Translations under genes and position numbers: made by a program
Notes under the pieces: model-generated
The model's database searches: none
What the model saw: the letters and a program-made list of their open reading frames with translations, nothing else
Told to the model about the DNA's origin: nothing
Assembly: GCA_002315325.1 (NCBI GenBank)
Contig: DCGU01000023.1
Coordinates: 1 to 12,641, forward strand
DNA length: 12,641 bases
Direction of reading: 5' to 3'
From: Clostridiales bacterium UBA1770
Lineage (GTDB): Bacteria > Bacillota > Clostridia > Oscillospirales > CAG-272
In this document: positions 6,660 through 12,641 of the stretch, piece by piece
Layout of the letters: the number at the start of each line of letters is the position of its first letter
Numbering within the stretch: the stretch's first letter is position 1

Positions 6660-7289
6660 ATGTCACAGCATATCGATCATTTATTACAACACTATCCGGA
6701 ACTGGCGCCCGTCGTGCCGCAGATTGATGCGGCCGTGGAAGCCATTTTGACCATGCATAAAAACGGCGGCAAACTGCTGCTGTGCGGCAACGGCGGTTCC
6801 GCCGCCGACAGCGACCACATCAGCGGCGAGCTGCTCAAGGGCTTTTTGTTGCGCCGCCCCATGCCGGCTGACGAACGCAAAGCGTTTGGTGCCGATATGG
6901 AAGTGACGGCACACCTGGACGAGTTCCAGCGCGGCGTTTGCGCCCTGCCCCTGCCCCAGCTGGCAGCCGTTCTTTCCGCCTATGCCAACGACGTCAACCC
7001 CACGATGGTGTTTGCCCAGTTGGTATACGCTGCCGGCCGCAAGAATGACGTCTTCCTGGGTCTGTCCACTTCCGGTAACAGCAAGAACGTCGTATTGGCT
7101 GCCGAGACGGCCAAGTCGCTCGGCTTTTTCACCATCGGTATGACGGGTGAAGGCGGCGGCAAACTGGCCAATATCTGCGACGTGGTCATCAAGGTGCCGA
7201 GCAAGGAAACGTACCGCATTCAGGAGTATCATCTGCCGATTTACCATGCTATTTGCGCCGAAGTTGAATCGGCTCTGTTTGGGCTGTAA
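6660..7289 (+). CDS. SIS-domain sugar isomerase, GmhA (phosphoheptose isomerase)-like
   Basis: This 209-residue protein is a single SIS domain of the GmhA type, close to the family's usual 190-210 residues. GNGGSAADSDH (43-53) is the phosphosugar-binding loop, GELLKGF (56-62) carries Glu57 at the position of the catalytic Glu in GmhA, LSTSGNSKNV (135-144) is the second phosphate-binding loop, and QEYHLPIYHAICAEVE (188-203) provides the C-terminal helix with two histidines, one of which should be the catalytic base. GmhA converts sedoheptulose-7-phosphate to D-glycero-manno-heptose-7-phosphate, but no other heptose gene is visible and the setting is glycan breakdown. It may instead act on another ketose or aldose phosphate made with the nearby ROK kinase. 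AAAGGAG at 6646-6652 sits 7 nt before the ATG. The protein is soluble and cytoplasmic. Confidence 0.8.
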   Translation: MSQHIDHLLQHYPELAPVVPQIDAAVEAILTMHKNGGKLLLCGNGGSAADSDHISGELLKGFLLRRPMPADERKAFGADMEVTAHLDEFQRGVCALPLPQLAAVLSAYANDVNPTMVFAQLVYAAGRKNDVFLGLSTSGNSKNVVLAAETAKSLGFFTIGMTGEGGGKLANICDVVIKVPSKETYRIQEYHLPIYHAICAEVESALFGL

Positions 7290-7500
7290 TCTCTCACCGG
7301 TTAATATATCGTCGCGTGGTATGATGTGCTGCTTCATATTTGTGAAGCAAATGCTTCATTCATTTCTCGCCTGCTGACGTTTCACTTTCGTATATGATGA
7401 ACTCCTTCCACCGCCGAAGTCGGTCCCCCTCGTAGAGAGCGCAGCGAACACGTGCGTGCTTGCACGCTACTCCCCCTAGGAGGCGGCTTTGGGGAAAGAC
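7290..7500. repeat. Composite intergenic repeat element upstream of the GH43 gene
   Basis: The gap before GH43 is non-coding and structured. GCTTCA (7331-7336), TGAAGC (7343-7348) and GCTTCA (7353-7358) can form either of two mutually exclusive hairpins. ATGATGTGCTG, TATATGATGAACTCCTTCC (7391-7409), GGTCCCCCTCGTAGAG and AGGCGGCTTTGGGGAAAG resemble pieces of a dispersed intergenic repeat I associate with clostridial gut genomes. GCGTGC-TT-GCACGC (7454-7467) lies in the middle. The outer limits are approximate. No confident promoter was found. Confidence 0.55.
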
Positions 7501-7506
7501 CGACTG

Positions 7507-7512
7507 AAAGGA
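7507..7512 (+). promoter_or_regulatory. Ribosome binding site of the GH43 gene (long spacing)
   Basis: AAAGGA lies 12 nt before ATG 7525, which is longer than usual. An in-frame TTG at 7489 falls inside the repeat element and would add residues with no family match, so ATG 7525 is preferred. Confidence 0.55.
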
Positions 7513-7524
7513 ATCAATTTCATT

Positions 7525-8421
7525 ATGGAAAACGTACCGTATATAATTGACAAAGAAGCGGGGTTGGAGACCATCCGTGACCCCATGGTTGCGCTGATTG
7601 ACGGGAAGTATTACTTAACCGGCACGCAACCGCCCTACTGGACCGGCGAAAACGCCGGCGTGCACCTTTGGTTCTCCGAGGACCTGAAGCACTGGACCGA
7701 CCTCGGCGTTGTCATCAAACGTGACGATATGCCGGCTTCCATGTGGTGCCGCGACCGTTTCTGGGCGCCTGAAATCTTTGACGGCGGCGACGGGTATTAT
7801 TACATCACGTTCAACTGCCGCAACGACGACCCGGCTTTCCAACATCGGCACAGTTCCGGTATCGCGCGTGCCGAACGCCCCGAAGGTCCCTACACCATCA
7901 TGACCGTTGAAAAACCGCTGCCCGACGTGGACGACATTTGCAACGACGCGCACCTGTTCCGCGACGGTAAAGATATTTACTTCTTCTGCAACCACACGGG
8001 CACCATTTATCTGTACCGTTTGGATACCAAAACGTTCAAGTTGACGGACCCCAAGTGCGTGATGGAGGTCGGCAAAGAGGGTGAATGGGACCACGTCGGT
8101 ATAGAAGGTCCCTGCTGCGTCAAGCGGCACGGCCTGTATTTCCTGTGGTATTCCAGCTGGACGTACAACTACGACGCCGGCATTGCCGTATCCGATTCTC
8201 TGTACGGCACGTGGAAAAAGTGCGGTGCCAACCCCATTCTGCACGACTGCGATATTTGGCGCCAGGCCGGTCACAATCACGCCTTCCGCGACAAAGACGG
8301 CAAGGACTATATCACCTTCCACGCCTTCCACAAGGCACCGGGGGAAACGCTGGAGCGTTTCTTCATTCACCAAGTGGAGTACCATCCGGACGGAACGGTG
8401 ACCATTTTCGGTCTTGATTGA
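7525..8421 (+). CDS. GH43-family glycosidase (arabinofuranosidase/xylosidase type)
   Basis: This 298-residue protein is a single five-bladed beta-propeller of the GH43 type, an inverting enzyme group that removes alpha-L-arabinofuranose, beta-xylose or beta-galactose. The three expected acidic residues are visible: Asp19 in RDPMV (18-22) as general base, Asp141 in NDAHLF (140-145) as the pKa-tuning aspartate, and Glu194 in GIEGPCCVKR (192-201) as general acid. WFSEDLKHWTDLG (49-61) and FWAPEIFDGGDGYYYITF (79-96) are typical blade motifs. There is no signal peptide and no extra C-terminal domain, so it is a minimal cytoplasmic form. A repeat-rich gap separates it from the SIS gene, and a very strong terminator follows 9 nt after the stop. 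Family level is firm; a related five-bladed propeller family is the alternative, and the sugar released is not readable. Confidence 0.85.
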   Translation: MENVPYIIDKEAGLETIRDPMVALIDGKYYLTGTQPPYWTGENAGVHLWFSEDLKHWTDLGVVIKRDDMPASMWCRDRFWAPEIFDGGDGYYYITFNCRNDDPAFQHRHSSGIARAERPEGPYTIMTVEKPLPDVDDICNDAHLFRDGKDIYFFCNHTGTIYLYRLDTKTFKLTDPKCVMEVGKEGEWDHVGIEGPCCVKRHGLYFLWYSSWTYNYDAGIAVSDSLYGTWKKCGANPILHDCDIWRQAGHNHAFRDKDGKDYITFHAFHKAPGETLERFFIHQVEYHPDGTVTIFGLD

Positions 8422-8430
8422 AAGAATATC

Positions 8431-8474
8431 ATACAAACAAAGGCTCAGCCGAACGGCTGAGCCTTTGTTTGTAT
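8431..8474 (+). terminator. Strong intrinsic terminator after the GH43 gene
   Basis: Two 20-nt arms (8431-8450 and 8455-8474) are perfectly complementary around a GAAC loop. The lower stem is rich in A on the left and T on the right, and the core is GGCTCAGCC/GGCTGAGCC. The T-rich right side (CTTTGTTTGTATAATT) supports termination rightward. The A-rich left arm may also let it stop leftward transcripts. Confidence 0.9.
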
Positions 8475-8481
8475 AATTAAC

Positions 8482-8594
8482 TTGACGAAGTCAATCTTAA
8501 CGCTTAACTCTTAACTTGTTTTGCAAAAACCAACAGGAACTGAAACGTCAGTTAAGAGTTTACAGTGAGGAGTTTGCATTGCAAACGTTAAGAT
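8482..8594. repeat. Nested inverted-repeat element (ATCTTAACG / AACTCTTAAC)
   Basis: ATCTTAACG (8494-8502) pairs with CGTTAAGAT (8586-8594), and inside it AACTCTTAAC (8506-8515) pairs with GTTAAGAGTT (8551-8560). Smaller hairpins sit around them: TTGAC-GAA-GTCAA (8482-8494), the palindrome TTTTGCAAAA (8519-8528) and GTTTGCA-T-TGCAAAC (8572-8586). The nested arms suggest a small non-autonomous repeat. No open reading frame is present. Confidence 0.6.
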
Positions 8595-8605
8595 AGGGGG
8601 CTTGG

Positions 8606-8700
8606 GAAAAAAGAGGCAGAATCGTCGTTCTTCGTCCCCGTGAGCCGTACAAAGGTACGGCAAGGGACGAAAACGGCGATAGAAAAAGTGGAAAATTCAA
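8606..8700 (+). repeat. GCCGTAC-core hairpin element, copy 2
   Basis: A long hairpin (8621-8680) ends in GCCGTAC-AAAG-GTACGGC, with an outer stem of TCGTCCC (8632-8638) with GGGACGA (8664-8670) and ATCGTCG with CGGCGAT. Flanks GAAAAAAGAGGCAGAAT (8606-8622) and ATAGAAAAAGTGGAAAATTC (8679-8698) match, in reverse orientation, those of the copy at 6467-6571. Confidence 0.7.
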
Positions 8701-8701
8701 T

Positions 8702-8731
8702 CAAAAACGAAGAAATCCGAAGGATTTCTTC
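8702..8731 (-). terminator. Intrinsic terminator for the minus-strand operon
   Basis: GAAGAAATCC (8709-8718) and GGATTTCTTC (8722-8731) form a perfect 10-bp stem with a 3-nt loop. Read on the minus strand it is followed by GTTTTTGATT, giving a T-tract only in that direction. It lies 82 nt past the GH36-like stop. An imperfect hairpin at 8752-8804 (AAAAAATGCA with TGCACTTTTTT) may act before it. Confidence 0.65.
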
Positions 8732-8813
8732 CTCATATGGTTAACGCACTCAAAAAATGCAAAAGAACCCTTTGTCTTTCCGCTTTTTCGGTATGCACTT
8801 TTTTAACAGCCCC

Positions 8814-11114
8814 TTAGTTGACTTCGGTGATCCAAATGAGCTCAGACCCGACGTAGAGGATGGTCACGTCAAGGCCGTCCGTCATCAGTTCCGCACCGGT
8901 TTTCACACAGTTCTGTTCGGGTCTATCCTCGAACGTCAGCTGATACGTCGTATCGGCGTAAAGACCCTGCAGCGTGATATGGCAAACGTCACCGGGATTT
9001 TCGCTCGGTTTAAATAAGAAGACCAAGCCCTTGATTTCGTTTGCACTGTCCGCGTCGGCGTACATGACACCGTCGTAGTTTTTGCCGTCGGGACGCGGGA
9101 GAATATGATACAGGTCACCGTCGCGGACCAGCGGACGGATTTTGTTCGCATACAGGACCGAATAGTAATCGTAATAGTCCGTCATAACGGTCATCGTCCA
9201 AGAGGAGAACATCGGAGACCCCAAACACTGGGTACGGTAGCCCATATCCAGCATATTTTTTTTGAAATCAAAGTCATCCCCGCCGGACGTCGTCACGACA
9301 GGCCACAACGTTGCACAATCAACGTTAAAGAAGTCACTGTTGCAGGGCATCTGCAGTTGCGAGGGATGAATGATATAGGAACTGTCGTAGAACGTTGTGC
9401 GCATACTCATATAATTCGCGGCGTCGTCCGTGTTGATGGAAACGGCGAGTGTGGCCGTGAAGAGGTCCTTCATGGACCCACCGGACGAGCAGGACTCGTA
9501 GCGGAAACCTTCGACGTTTTCATACAGGTGTGTAACCAATTCGCGGAAGCCGACGGTGCACCAATACATAACGTCCGACCCAAACGCGTCATGGCGATTT
9601 TGCTGTTTTGAGACGTAGCAAATGGGCTCGAAGTCGGAGCGCCACGTACTGATATTATTATTTTTGAAAAAGTCCGTCATGGCCTTTTTCAAATAGGCAA
9701 CGCATTCCTCGTTACCAAGGTCCGCCGTTGCACCCATACCGTAAGCAATCACTCTGCCGGAAAACCATTCGGGGTGCGTGAAAGAGTTGAACTCCCCGTA
9801 GGCATCCGTCGGCTGGTCGTTTTCATCAAGGGTGTCGTGCAAAAGCACGTAAACCGTCCAGTTGAGTCCCTTTTCGCGTACTAAGGCGCCGAACTCGGCG
9901 AGCGTGGAACAGCCGTACGCGTTTAACACCCCGATATAACCATCGCTGCGCAGCTGCCAGGAGCCCTCCAACGAACTCCAGCGGGTGGTTTCCTCTGTCC
10001 ACCAGCCGTAATCCCATTTGATGGATTCAAGGCCGTTGGACTCAATCCCCGTTTGCATATCCATTTGCGACAATGGTTCATTCGGATTATCCCGCAGCGT
10101 CGGCTGCACCTTACAGGCGAAAAACCACTTTTTGAAGACGTTACTGCCTTCGTCCAGCGTACCATCATAGACGCCGAAGTAGACGGACGGCAGCGTAAGC
10201 GTATCGCCGGCAGGAACCATCGTTGTAAAGGTTTTTTCATGGTCCATATTGACCGAGAAAGTTACCGTGTCCCCCTTGCCTTTAGCAGAAACGCAGCCGG
10301 ACGACCATTCCAGCGCGCAATAGAACCCGTTTTCGGTTCTATCCTGGTAAATCATCGGGAAATAGCCGGATTCGTTCCAACTTTGGAAGGTTGTGACCCA
10401 GGCATTAACGTTTACTTTTTCGTTCGCCGCATAACGATAGATACCCAGTCCCATGGCCATTTGACCGTCATAATGCTTATACCCTTCCGCCATACCGCTT
10501 TCCTTTTTTATAAGCACCAAGTCGCCGCCGTTTTGCACGGCAACGGATGCGAAAGAACCGGGATTCAACCGCAAGGCTGTCGAGCCGACGTTGACGACTT
10601 CCGTCCTATATTCAAAAGGTCCGGCCAGTGAGGGACGCGCCAATACCGTTATTATGAGCTGTAAGGTCAATTCTGCTTGACTTGCGTCGGGCACGTAGAT
10701 AAAACGTACGCCGCGGCAGGCAACGCCGTTTTCCGTCACGTTAACTTCTTCAATGGATGAAAACGTCCAGTTAACCGTAATCACTCGTTTATCGATTTTT
10801 ACGCTTGTCGGGAAAGTGCAAACCGACGAACTCGGCACTGCTTCATACCCACCGGCGGAACACAATGACGTGATGCCCAGCTTGTTATCCCAAGCATACA
10901 TTTTCAGGGTGGCGTCCGCCGTTTGCAGCGTGGCCCAGCGGCCGTTCACAATCGGCGTCAGTTGCTCCTGTTCTGCCGGCTCATCCGGGACGTCGGCCAC
11001 GTCGGAACCCGTCGATACGTCGGGATTGTCATTCGGCTTCTCGGGACCGCAGGCGACAAGCAGCAAGGATAAAAGACATATTGTCAAAATAACAAAAAAC
11101 AGTTTTCGTTTCAT
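8814..11114 (-). CDS. GH36-like glycosidase lipoprotein (alpha-galactosidase type)
   Basis: This 766-residue protein begins with a lipoprotein signal: basic KRK, a hydrophobic stretch to residue 20, then the lipobox LVAC with Cys22. A linker rich in Asp, Pro and Glu (23-53) follows. Residues about 55-340 form the N-terminal beta-sandwich of GH36-type enzymes, then a TIM barrel (345-645) and a C-terminal beta domain (650-766). KWDYGWW (366-372) fits the early barrel strand, WRSDFEP (491-497) holds candidate nucleophile Asp494, and ESCSSGGSMKD (540-550) followed by NTDDA (561-565) matches the acid/base region, with Asp563 or Asp564 the candidate. It should be anchored outside the membrane and release a terminal sugar, perhaps alpha-galactose. 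The start is set by GGAG 10 nt upstream and by the signal peptide; the longer open frame upstream is only a shadow of the GH78 gene. It follows that gene by 16 nt. Confidence 0.78.
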   Translation of the reverse strand: MKRKLFFVILTICLLSLLLVACGPEKPNDNPDVSTGSDVADVPDEPAEQEQLTPIVNGRWATLQTADATLKMYAWDNKLGITSLCSAGGYEAVPSSSVCTFPTSVKIDKRVITVNWTFSSIEEVNVTENGVACRGVRFIYVPDASQAELTLQLIITVLARPSLAGPFEYRTEVVNVGSTALRLNPGSFASVAVQNGGDLVLIKKESGMAEGYKHYDGQMAMGLGIYRYAANEKVNVNAWVTTFQSWNESGYFPMIYQDRTENGFYCALEWSSGCVSAKGKGDTVTFSVNMDHEKTFTTMVPAGDTLTLPSVYFGVYDGTLDEGSNVFKKWFFACKVQPTLRDNPNEPLSQMDMQTGIESNGLESIKWDYGWWTEETTRWSSLEGSWQLRSDGYIGVLNAYGCSTLAEFGALVREKGLNWTVYVLLHDTLDENDQPTDAYGEFNSFTHPEWFSGRVIAYGMGATADLGNEECVAYLKKAMTDFFKNNNISTWRSDFEPICYVSKQQNRHDAFGSDVMYWCTVGFRELVTHLYENVEGFRYESCSSGGSMKDLFTATLAVSINTDDAANYMSMRTTFYDSSYIIHPSQLQMPCNSDFFNVDCATLWPVVTTSGGDDFDFKKNMLDMGYRTQCLGSPMFSSWTMTVMTDYYDYYSVLYANKIRPLVRDGDLYHILPRPDGKNYDGVMYADADSANEIKGLVFLFKPSENPGDVCHITLQGLYADTTYQLTFEDRPEQNCVKTGAELMTDGLDVTILYVGSELIWITEVN

Positions 11115-11124
11115 TGTTATCATT

Positions 11125-11128
11125 CTCC
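11125..11128 (-). promoter_or_regulatory. Ribosome binding site that fixes the GH36-like start
   Basis: Minus-strand GGAG lies 10 nt before the ATG at 11114. A second in-frame ATG at 11123 is only 1 nt from it and cannot use it. The site is inside the 16-nt gap after the GH78 stop, indicating translation from a shared message. Confidence 0.75.
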
Positions 11129-11130
11129 GT

Positions 11131-12641
11131 TTATTGTGCAAACGAAATCGTATGTCTGCCGGGAGCCAGCGTCTGCTCGGTTCCCGCATAGCGGAACGTT
11201 GCAGGCACGGGCACCGTGACGCTGAAGACGATCTGACCGTTGCCCTGCGCCATGCTGACACTGACCTTACCGTCCTGCAGCGTGACGTCGCCCTGGGCAG
11301 AAGAAAGTTTTTTCGGCACCTTGGGGGCAATGACGAGATGGTTGTAAGCAACACAATCCGACGGTTGGGTAATACCCAGGAACGTCGCGAGCAGGTGGCG
11401 TGCGGGAGCGCCGAACATCGGGTGATTGTGCGAGGAAGCACCGTCCCAATGCTCCCAAACCGTGGTGGCACCGGCCCGTTTCATATACAGGTAGGAACCG
11501 CAATCCTCCGAGCATAAGAGCGTGTAAAGAAGATCGACCTCACCCGCATCGGCCAGCACGTCGCACAAAATCGCCGTACCGATAAAGCCGGTATCGAAGT
11601 GACCCATGGCCGTATAGCGATTGATCAGATTCGTTTTGGTTCTGTCGTCCGGTGCGATATTGACCCACAATGCGTAGGCATCGGCGCCCTGGACGCCGTC
11701 ACAGAAACTGCCTGTTTTTTCGTTATAATACGCAGAAACAATTGCCTTTTTGACGTTTTCCGCTTTGGCACGATATGATTTTGCATCGTCAAACAATCTC
11801 AAGCACGTTGCCATTTCCGCCATTTTATTGTATTCATCCACAAGGCAGCAGGAGTTGACGTAAGGCTCGGGCAGAACCATTTTCTCCAATGCTGCCCAGT
11901 CGCCCAGGCACCAGCCGCCCTTCTCTTCCGAAGTGACCAGCCCGTTTTCACAGTGGCGTTCCAAGTACCCGATCCAGGCCTGCATATGGGGATAGGCTTC
12001 TCTCAAAACGGACACATCGCCGTAGCGTTTGTAAAAGACGTAGGGCACGACGACCATAGCGCCGCCCCAACCGCCGGGACCGCCGCCGCCGCCCATCAGG
12101 GGCGCGGTATGCTGCACGTGACCGCCGGCAATATCCTGGCAGTCGTAAATATCCGTCAGCCATTTGCGGTAGACGCCCTCGGCATCCAACAAAAGTGTGG
12201 CGGCAGGTGCGGCCACCTGGCCGTCGCCGGTGTAGCCCAAACGCTCGCGATGCGGGCAGTCGGACGGAATGCAGTTATGGAGATTATCCAGCTGCGTGCG
12301 GATATAGGCGTCGTACAAAAAGTTCAGTCCTTCGCTTGAAGAGGAGAACGAGGAGGTAACGGGCACCTGCGTGTGAATGACGTCCACGGTGATATCGTCA
12401 ATGCTGCCCTGCACTTCAATATAACGGAAGGCGTGCCAAACGAACTCGGGGCGGAATTCGGCCGTTGTATCCGCCGTGATAAAGATATCCCGCTGAATTT
12501 GCGGAATGCCGCTGATACAGGTATAGTCGGCACCGGTGGACAGAAAATCGGGTTCGTTGTCCGCCGTTTTTTCCTCGGCAAACCGCAAAACAATTTCCCG
12601 CCCTGCGGGTCCGCCTGGGCAGATTATAATAACAAGTGCAA
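11131..12641 (-). CDS. GH78 alpha-L-rhamnosidase, partial (N-terminus beyond the right edge)
   Basis: The frame stays open to base 12641 on the minus strand, so 502 C-terminal residues are seen; the apparent TTG start at 12588 is internal. The first residues, ending PAGREIVLRFAEE, match the beta-sandwich just before the catalytic domain of GH78 enzymes, which release terminal alpha-L-rhamnose by inversion. The (alpha/alpha)6 barrel follows. SDCPHRERLGYTGD (bases about 12264-12223) carries the conserved Asp, Glu and Asp of the active site, GGPGGWGGA is a family signature, and TTVWEHWDG (about 11469-11443) holds the conserved Glu thought to activate water. The last 70 or so residues form the C-terminal beta-sandwich. 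Localization cannot be judged because the N-terminus is missing. It is followed after 16 nt by the GH36-like lipoprotein, so the two form an operon whose promoter is outside the window. Confidence 0.9.
   Translation of the reverse strand, partial: ALVIIICPGGPAGREIVLRFAEEKTADNEPDFLSTGADYTCISGIPQIQRDIFITADTTAEFRPEFVWHAFRYIEVQGSIDDITVDVIHTQVPVTSSFSSSSEGLNFLYDAYIRTQLDNLHNCIPSDCPHRERLGYTGDGQVAAPAATLLLDAEGVYRKWLTDIYDCQDIAGGHVQHTAPLMGGGGGPGGWGGAMVVVPYVFYKRYGDVSVLREAYPHMQAWIGYLERHCENGLVTSEEKGGWCLGDWAALEKMVLPEPYVNSCCLVDEYNKMAEMATCLRLFDDAKSYRAKAENVKKAIVSAYYNEKTGSFCDGVQGADAYALWVNIAPDDRTKTNLINRYTAMGHFDTGFIGTAILCDVLADAGEVDLLYTLLCSEDCGSYLYMKRAGATTVWEHWDGASSHNHPMFGAPARHLLATFLGITQPSDCVAYNHLVIAPKVPKKLSSAQGDVTLQDGKVSVSMAQGNGQIVFSVTVPVPATFRYAGTEQTLAPGRHTISFAQ

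Larger units (their letters stand above)
8475..8813. other. Convergent intergenic region filled with repeats and hairpins
   Basis: No gene is supported between the GH43 terminator and the end of the minus-strand GH36-like gene. The stretch holds a TTAACTCTTAAC-type inverted repeat (8482-8594), the second GCCGTAC-core element (8606-8700), a hairpin terminator for the minus strand (8702-8731), and an imperfect hairpin between A and T tracts (8752-8804). Confidence 0.7.

Noticed and set aside
6684..7337. 217-residue minus-strand frame opposite the SIS gene
   Set aside because: It is complementary to the conserved SIS domain and has no recognisable domain of its own.
7370..7398. Possible GH43 promoter with TATGAT as -10
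   Set aside because: No -35-like hexamer exists at 15-18 bp spacing.
7615..8436. 273-residue minus-strand frame opposite the GH43 gene
   Set aside because: It begins inside the GH43 terminator stem and mirrors the GH43 frame; no domain was recognised.
6345..8813. CRISPR array or insertion sequence in the repeat-rich gaps
   Set aside because: There are no regularly spaced repeats with unique spacers and no transposase; the repeats are isolated hairpin elements.
8757..9017. 86-residue plus-strand frame in the convergent region
   Set aside because: It starts in the hairpin region and runs antisense to the end of the GH36-like gene; no domain.
11115..11471. N-terminal 119-residue extension of the GH36-like frame
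   Set aside because: It is arginine- and serine-rich without family match, overlaps the GH78 gene in another frame, and would bury the clear lipoprotein signal peptide.
10753..11517. 254-residue plus-strand frame across the GH36-GH78 junction
   Set aside because: It runs antisense to both the signal peptide and the end of GH78 and is not protein-like beyond that.

Overview
The window looks like a carbohydrate-degradation region of a gut-type Firmicute, probably class Clostridia (Oscillospirales or a relative). This is inferred from four things: a mid-50s GC coding style, strong Shine-Dalgarno sites, Gram-positive-style promoter, terminator and lipoprotein signals, and intergenic repeats of a kind I associate with those genomes. 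The exact taxon cannot be read from the sequence.

Layout. The plus strand (1-8421) carries seven genes. They are a GH28-like protein that has lost its catalytic core in frame (13-510) and a GH39-like clan GH-A glycosidase (565-1902), closed by a strong terminator. A near-consensus promoter at 1955-1983 then drives a nucleoside-hydrolase-like protein (2043-2996), a GH106-like alpha-L-rhamnosidase candidate (3015-5363) and a ROK sugar kinase (5406-6344). A repeat-rich gap precedes a GmhA-like SIS isomerase (6660-7289), and a second repeat-rich gap precedes a GH43 enzyme (7525-8421) ending at a perfect 20-bp terminator stem. The minus strand (8814-12641) carries a GH78 alpha-L-rhamnosidase, cut by the right edge, followed 16 nt later by a GH36-like lipoprotein. 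The two gene sets converge on a 390-bp intergenic region packed with hairpins and repeats.

How it fits together (inference). GH39-, GH43-, GH78- and GH106-type activities and the GH28-like remnant suggest plant cell-wall material, such as rhamnogalacturonan side chains or rhamnose/arabinose/xylose-decorated oligosaccharides. All complete plus-strand enzymes lack signal peptides and so should act in the cytoplasm on imported oligosaccharides. The GH36-like protein has a lipobox and should sit on the outer face of the membrane. The ROK kinase and SIS isomerase could feed released sugars into central metabolism. No transporter or regulator lies in the window.

Most notable: the in-frame core deletion in the GH28-like gene, a nucleoside-hydrolase fold with a Trp at the usual catalytic His position inside a glycosidase operon, a ROK kinase with all three zinc cysteines replaced, and two oppositely oriented copies of a hairpin element sharing flanks and a GCCGTAC core. 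I found no sign of a defence system, phage, CRISPR array, tRNA or rRNA.
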